Part shown: piece after piece, positions 21,726 through 25,557 of the stretch
Layout: each line of letters opens with the position of its first letter
Numbering within the stretch: the first letter of the stretch is position 1
NCBI GenBank assembly: GCA_040389005.1
Contig: JAZKAS010000005.1
Span: 1 to 25,557 of the forward strand
Origin: JAGOUN01 sp040389005
GTDB lineage: Bacteria; Pseudomonadota; Gammaproteobacteria; JAGOUN01
Direction of reading: 5' to 3'
Length of the DNA: 25,557 bases
Program-made: the position numbers and the translations under genes
The notes under the pieces: generated by a model
The model's database searches: none
Seen by the model: the letters and a program-made list of their open reading frames with translations, nothing else
Told to the model about the DNA's origin: nothing

Positions 21726-22496
21726 TTATTTTTCTAATGGAATATCTTTGTAAGAATATTTTCCTGAAATATCGCCATTTTTATAGCTTTGTGAAAGCAC
21801 CTTATCAATTTGTAGTGCATAAGGGTTTACTGCCCAAGGACGTTGTGGATAAACTCGGTCATTTAACCAATAATTTGTTATCCAGCCACGTGTTCCTTTA
21901 ACGCAATCAAAGACAAACTCATAATCATTAGGATAAACAAGCTCGCTCACTGTTTTGTGTGCAATGCTCGCGGCTTGTTCCATGCATCCGCCAATAAAAA
22001 GATCAACATAGGATTGAATCAAGGGGTGTAGCGCATCGGGATGGGCTTTATTATGTTTCTTAGTGATATAAACCCAATAGTGGGCATGTTGATCCAGATG
22101 ATCTTGTTTTTTGTAAAGAGTAATATCATTAATCGGTACTTCATGGCGACAATAAATGCTTTCTCGTTTATCAGTGGCTTGAATATCATTAGTTAAATAG
22201 GCGAGACCATTGAGAAAGCAATTTTCATCTTTTTTATGACATTGACTCGCACCAAGAAAAATAATTTTGTAATCGTGTGAAGCGGCACTCCAGTCGCGAA
22301 CGAGTCCCTTAACTTTCACGGGAAGCAAAACGGTAACATCTGGATTTGTTTGTGATCGACTAGCGTTATTCATCAAACTGCCATAGCCAATAATATAATT
22401 ATTTTGGGATGGATCAATTGTAGGGTGGCAAGTATCTGCCAATGCGGAGTTTATAAGAAAAAACAAAGCTGTGGTGAGCATAATATTTTTTTTCAT
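21726..22496 (-). CDS. Secreted gamma-glutamylcyclotransferase-like protein
   Basis: The 256-residue protein has a signal peptide (residues 1-20, TTALFFLINSALA) and then a GGCT-like fold. NYIIGYGSLMN (33-43) is the nucleotide-free substrate loop of the family, and KRESIYCRHEV (110-120) carries glutamate 112 in the place of the catalytic acid. GGCT enzymes release 5-oxoproline from gamma-glutamyl peptides in the cytosol; a secreted form is uncommon. Several cysteines in the mature part (TCHP, SQCHKKDENC, GGCMEQ, DCVKG) suggest disulfides. The ATG at 22496 follows GGA with an eight-base gap. The C-terminal 70 residues are additional to the core fold. Substrate is not known. Confidence 0.72.
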   Translation of the reverse strand: MKKNIMLTTALFFLINSALADTCHPTIDPSQNNYIIGYGSLMNNASRSQTNPDVTVLLPVKVKGLVRDWSAASHDYKIIFLGASQCHKKDENCFLNGLAYLTNDIQATDKRESIYCRHEVPINDITLYKKQDHLDQHAHYWVYITKKHNKAHPDALHPLIQSYVDLFIGGCMEQAASIAHKTVSELVYPNDYEFVFDCVKGTRGWITNYWLNDRVYPQRPWAVNPYALQIDKVLSQSYKNGDISGKYSYKDIPLEK

Positions 22497-22526
22497 GATT
22501 TAATCCAATTGACCTCTTTACTTTAT

Positions 22527-23192
22527 TTACGCTTCAATAAATTTAACTAATTCTTGGATATCACGTCGAGCTTTTGCACGAGCAGGTGGAACAGCACGAT
22601 AACCAAGAGCACAAAAAACACAGGGCTCTTGCACTAAAGGATCAATGACATGATGTTCAGCTAATATTTCTGTCACAGCCTCAATAGAAAAACCTTCAAT
22701 CGGGCAAGAGTCAATGCTAATCTCAGCGGCGGCAGTCATGAGATTTCCAAGCGCAATATAAATTTGTTTTCCTGCCCAATCATACAAATAACGCACATTG
22801 TGTAATAATTTAAAATCTTGTTCTTGGTGCTGCTTTACGAGCGGCTTATAAATATCAATAATTTCGGTGGGAAGATTGCGAACTGTTTTAAGTAAATAAT
22901 CAATAAAATCGCTGTCAAAGCGTATATCTTTTCGAAGTGTAAATAAAAGTACTTCGCTTGCTGTTGGAAATTGCTTTTGACCACCCCACGTGACAGCTTT
23001 TAATGCCTCCAATAGCTTTTTATTTCTAATGACCAGCACCTGAAAAGGCTGAAAGCCAAATGAACTTGGCGATAACCGAATAATTTCTAATAGAAAGTCA
23101 AAATCTTCAGAACTGATTTTTTTATTAACATCAAATTCTTTACACGCAAAACGCCATTGTTGCGCTTGCAAAATATCTGCTTTATTTATCAT
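22527..23192 (-). CDS. Nitroreductase-family FMN oxidoreductase
   Basis: This is a 221-residue flavoprotein of the NfsB/FRase I type that reduces quinones, nitro compounds or flavins with NAD(P)H in the cytoplasm. Visible features are WRFACKEFDVNKKIS (15-29, with the arginine and lysine of the FMN phosphate site), LSPSSFGFQPFQVLVIRN (about 40-57), and the C-terminal LGYRAVPPARAKARRD with the family's GY and R residues. The ATG at 23192 follows GGAAAG at five bases; longer starts at 23213 and 23228 lie in frame. It stands alone, ahead of the GGCT-like gene on the same strand with 30 bp between them, so the two may be one unit. Confidence 0.88.
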   Translation of the reverse strand: MINKADILQAQQWRFACKEFDVNKKISSEDFDFLLEIIRLSPSSFGFQPFQVLVIRNKKLLEALKAVTWGGQKQFPTASEVLLFTLRKDIRFDSDFIDYLLKTVRNLPTEIIDIYKPLVKQHQEQDFKLLHNVRYLYDWAGKQIYIALGNLMTAAAEISIDSCPIEGFSIEAVTEILAEHHVIDPLVQEPCVFCALGYRAVPPARAKARRDIQELVKFIEA

Positions 23193-23321
23193 GTTTCTTT
23201 CCGTTTTACTCATAAAAATTATCAGCATATCATATTTTTTATTTTACAATACACTTATTTTTTTATAAGTACTTTTTTAAGAAAACCGTTTATTGGGTGT
23301 TGAGCCTAATGATTATTTTTT

Positions 23322-23756
23322 TCAAAAAACATCCCACCATTCTTTTTTTACTTTAATCTTTCTTGTTTGAGCATCTATAGTGAGGTCTATTTCGTTATTG
23401 TTATTGTCACGTGCTTCAAGAGCATAGGTATTATGTTTAGAAATTTTAATGGAAGAAATTTCGTGGTAACCTGCTTTTTCTGCCAACTCAAGAGCTGCAG
23501 CCATTGATAAAAGATGTGTCGTAGGCGTTGATAATAAATTTCCAGTTTTATCAAATTTAATTTCTTGTAAAAACCCCTCGGGAGAGATGACTTTGGCTTC
23601 ATAGCCTTTGTGTTCGTATTCTAATTTTAAAACGCGATACGATTGTTCGTCGAGTTTTTTTAAAATAAATGCTAAAGAACTCGGTGTCGTCATTTCTTCA
23701 CTCAGTGCTATTGAGCAATAGAATGTTAATACAAACATACTAATAATTTTTTTCAT
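23322..23756 (-). CDS. Small secreted PepSY-domain protein
   Basis: The 144-residue protein has a signal peptide (residues 1-19, MFVLTFYCSIALS) and two PepSY-like beta-alpha-beta units: YRVLKLEYEHKGYEAKVISP at about 40-59 and LELAEKAGYHEISSIKIS with YALEARDNNNNEIDLTIDA at about 89-129. The end is KKEWWDVF. PepSY domains are known as inhibitory propeptide-like modules in the periplasm or on the cell surface. The ATG at 23756 follows GAGGA. It follows the efflux gene by 10 bp on the same strand, so the two form an operon. Confidence 0.82.
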   Translation of the reverse strand: MKKIISMFVLTFYCSIALSEEMTTPSSLAFILKKLDEQSYRVLKLEYEHKGYEAKVISPEGFLQEIKFDKTGNLLSTPTTHLLSMAAALELAEKAGYHEISSIKISKHNTYALEARDNNNNEIDLTIDAQTRKIKVKKEWWDVF

Positions 23757-23766
23757 TTGATCCTCT

Positions 23767-24960
23767 TTAAGTTGAGTGAAAAATTTTTTGTAATAAGTAG
23801 AATGTTAATGCCAACCCGCTAACACTAATAAAAAATATTGCCAAGGGCGCGGCAGTATCTGTTTTAAATTGTGCAATCAGTGCGCCTAATGCCATGGAGC
23901 CTAACATTTGTATTGCACCCACTAACGCTGCCGCACATCCTTTAGGAACAACTGAATAACCCATCGCTAGAGCAGATGCATTCGGAATAACCAGGCGAGC
24001 TCCTAAAACATAAATACTCGCGCATATAACAATTGGCCATCCTGTATTAACATTTAATTTTGCAATAAATAGCAATAAAATGCCGCCTAATAATCCTAGC
24101 CATAAGCCTATTTGCAACATAGGTCGGATGCCGACAGAGTGCCCCCAGCGTTGTATAATTGTACCACCTAATAAGTAACTCAATGCAATAGCTAAACTTG
24201 ACCAGCCATATTGAACAGGAGTCCAATTATATTGATTTATGAGTAATAACGGACTAATTTGGAAGTAAGCGATTAAGCCAGAAAAAGCAAACATATAAGC
24301 AAAGGTCGGCAATAAAAAAGATAAAGAGGCCAAGGCTTTTGCATAATGATGAAAAATTTTTTTAAGGCCAATTCGATGTTCGCCAAGATGCGGATGTGTT
24401 TCAGGCAAAAAATGCCACGTAATAGCTAATACACCAGCAATAAATAACGAGCATGCTGTGAAGTTTCCACTCCAGCCACGCCATTCTTGAATGTATCCGC
24501 CAATAAGTGGCGCAAAGATGAGTGTTAGCACTAAAGCCGTTGTTGTATAGGACCACGCTTTCGCAAAAGCAGGTCCTTCAAAATAATCGCTAGCGATTAC
24601 TCGATTTAGCACACCGCATGCACCAGCACCTACACCGGCAATCAAACGCGCCCACAACAATGTGCTTCCAGAATCTGCATTAGCACATAACACATTGCCT
24701 ATAAAAAAAATGGCCATACCTAATAGTAATATTTTGCGCCGGCCAAAATGATCGGCGAGTGGACCATAAAAAAGTTGCGATATACCTAATCCGAGCAAAT
24801 AAATGGTTAACGTCATTTGTGTTAAAGCATCGTCCAGGATAAGTTCGTATTGAATATCGGGTAAAGAGGGTAGATAACTATCGATGACAAAACGGCCAGC
24901 AGAACTGATTAAGCATAATAAAATAATAATTAAGGTTGGGCTGGCTTCGTGATGTCGCAA
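23767..24960 (-). CDS. Bcr/CflA-type MFS multidrug efflux transporter
   Basis: The 397-residue inner-membrane protein has twelve hydrophobic segments. RFVIDSYLPSLPDI (23-36) and TIYLLGLGISQLFYGPLADHFGRRKIL (in two parts, 52-78) are the signatures of the Bcr/CflA group, with the MFS loop motif GPLADHFGRRK. LIAGVGAGACGVLNRVI (about 109-125) is motif C, typical of drug/H+ antiporters, and PETHP follows helix six. The start is TTG at 24960: GGAG lies about seven bases upstream and there is no nearby in-frame ATG. It heads an operon with the PepSY gene. A symmetric site at 24976-24999 lies in its promoter region. Confidence 0.9.
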   Translation of the reverse strand: MRHHEASPTLIIILLCLISSAGRFVIDSYLPSLPDIQYELILDDALTQMTLTIYLLGLGISQLFYGPLADHFGRRKILLLGMAIFFIGNVLCANADSGSTLLWARLIAGVGAGACGVLNRVIASDYFEGPAFAKAWSYTTTALVLTLIFAPLIGGYIQEWRGWSGNFTACSLFIAGVLAITWHFLPETHPHLGEHRIGLKKIFHHYAKALASLSFLLPTFAYMFAFSGLIAYFQISPLLLINQYNWTPVQYGWSSLAIALSYLLGGTIIQRWGHSVGIRPMLQIGLWLGLLGGILLLFIAKLNVNTGWPIVICASIYVLGARLVIPNASALAMGYSVVPKGCAAALVGAIQMLGSMALGALIAQFKTDTAAPLAIFFISVSGLALTFYLLQKIFHST

Positions 24961-24975
24961 GAGATATCTCCAAAT

Positions 24976-24999
24976 ATATTGCTATATTACATGCAATAT
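24976..24999. promoter_or_regulatory. Operator-like inverted repeat ATATTGC-N10-GCAATAT
   Basis: ATATTGC (24976-24982) and GCAATAT (24993-24999) are perfect inverted arms with a 10-base centre, just upstream of the efflux gene's TTG start. A second palindrome GAGATATCTC (24961-24970) lies between ribosome-binding site and start codon. On the minus strand TTGACC lies about 15-18 bases from AAATAT/TATTGC, so the repeat would overlap the -10 region of a promoter. This suggests control by a dimeric repressor, unknown at present. Confidence 0.45.
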
Positions 25000-25120
25000 T
25001 TAGTGTGGGAAAGGGGGGTCAAGCGCTGATCATATCATTACCCACAAGTTAGATCCTATTTAGTTTATTTTTCAATGAATTGAATTACACTGTCACTTTT
25101 ATATTTATTTAGAGGTTGAT

Positions 25121-25557
25121 GTGGCGAAGAATTGGGTTCTAGAAGAATTTTTTGATTTGTCATTAGGCGATAAACGTTTAGAAAATCGAGCTAGGCGCGT
25201 GCTAAACCAGCTCAGTCGAAATGCGACAGAAAGCGTTCCCTCTTCTTGTGGTGGAGCGGCAGAAACAAAAGCCGCTTATCGCTTGTTTGATAATGTGCAT
25301 GTGACGCCGGAAAAAATTCGCTTCCCCCATGTTGAAGCCACCTTGTCTCGTATGCGAGAACACCGCGTTGTGCTCATTCCTCAAGATACGACAACACTCA
25401 ATTTTAGTACGCAAACTCAGCGTAAGGACGCAGGTCCGACGACGCAAGAAAGCAGCAAAGGGATGTATTTGCACTGTGCGCTTGCGGTAACACCAGAAAA
25501 AATATGTTTGGGCGCTGTGTCGGTTGATCAATGGTGCCGTGAAAAATTACAAAAATT
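25121..25557 (+). mobile_element. IS4-family (IS50/Tn5-like) transposase, 5' part, cut by window end
   Basis: An open frame begins with GTG at 25121, five bases behind AGAGG, and continues to the last base, 145 codons with no stop. It encodes NWVLEEFFDLSLGDKRLENRA, SSCGGAAETKAAYRLFDNV and VVLIPQDTTTLNFS, the N-terminal pattern of Tn5-like IS4 transposases; the aspartate in QDTT is the first residue of the DDE triad. A possible element end at 25026-25049 reads CTGATCATATCATT then ACCCACAAGT, similar in its outer parts (CTGA ... CACAAGT) to the IS50 outside end. The other end, and whether the gene is intact, are outside the window. Confidence 0.85.

Noticed and set aside
1..25557. tRNA or rRNA genes
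   Set aside because: No cloverleaf with the TTCGA-type T-loop and no rRNA signature was found on either strand by eye.

Overview
The window looks like an AT-rich gammaproteobacterium, most likely a member of the Legionellales/Coxiellaceae. This is an inference from the gene set, not a database result: a small lysine-rich histone H1-like protein, the MlaA/ComF/BioC-like/YjjG neighbourhood, phenylalanine hydroxylase with pterin dehydratase, and a Rep_3 plasmid replicon. A run of ten Ns at 4508-4517 is a scaffold gap, so the two sides are separate contigs whose adjacency is not shown by the sequence.

Left of the gap (1-4507) lies a plasmid-type maintenance block. A Rep_3 initiator gene (2367-3557) is preceded by five direct iterons (2228-2340) spaced 21, 22, 22 and 33 bp. 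Running divergently are parA, parB and a third gene cut by the window edge; the three are packed by overlap or abutment. After rep come a small unrecognised protein, an operator-like palindrome and a DoxX-family membrane protein.

Right of the gap (4518-25557) the content is chromosome-like. From 4532 to about 11.8 kb: a canonical ParB without an adjacent ParA, a DUF3301 protein, a histone H1-like protein with a clean terminator, a DsbC/DsbG-like periplasmic oxidoreductase, TrmL, MlaA, ComF, a shortened BioC-like protein, YjjG-like phosphatase and a PfkB/adenosine kinase. A long hairpin with four GGA motifs, resembling a CsrA-binding RNA, sits between the kinase and a divergent acyl-CoA thioesterase. 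From 12.5 to 16 kb: an EamA transporter, an unrecognised multi-pass membrane protein, an unrecognised secreted protein and Apt. A nested palindromic repeat (15946-16070) separates Apt from an MHS-type transporter.

From 17.4 to 20.3 kb is a tyrosine-from-phenylalanine module (phhA-phhB) with a divergent APC amino-acid permease. It is followed by a promoter with a structured leader and two unrecognised tandem paralogous genes (20550-21664), the best candidate for an undescribed system here. The window closes with a secreted gamma-glutamylcyclotransferase-like protein, a nitroreductase, a Bcr/CflA-type efflux pump with a PepSY protein, and the start of an IS4/IS50-like transposase cut by the window edge.
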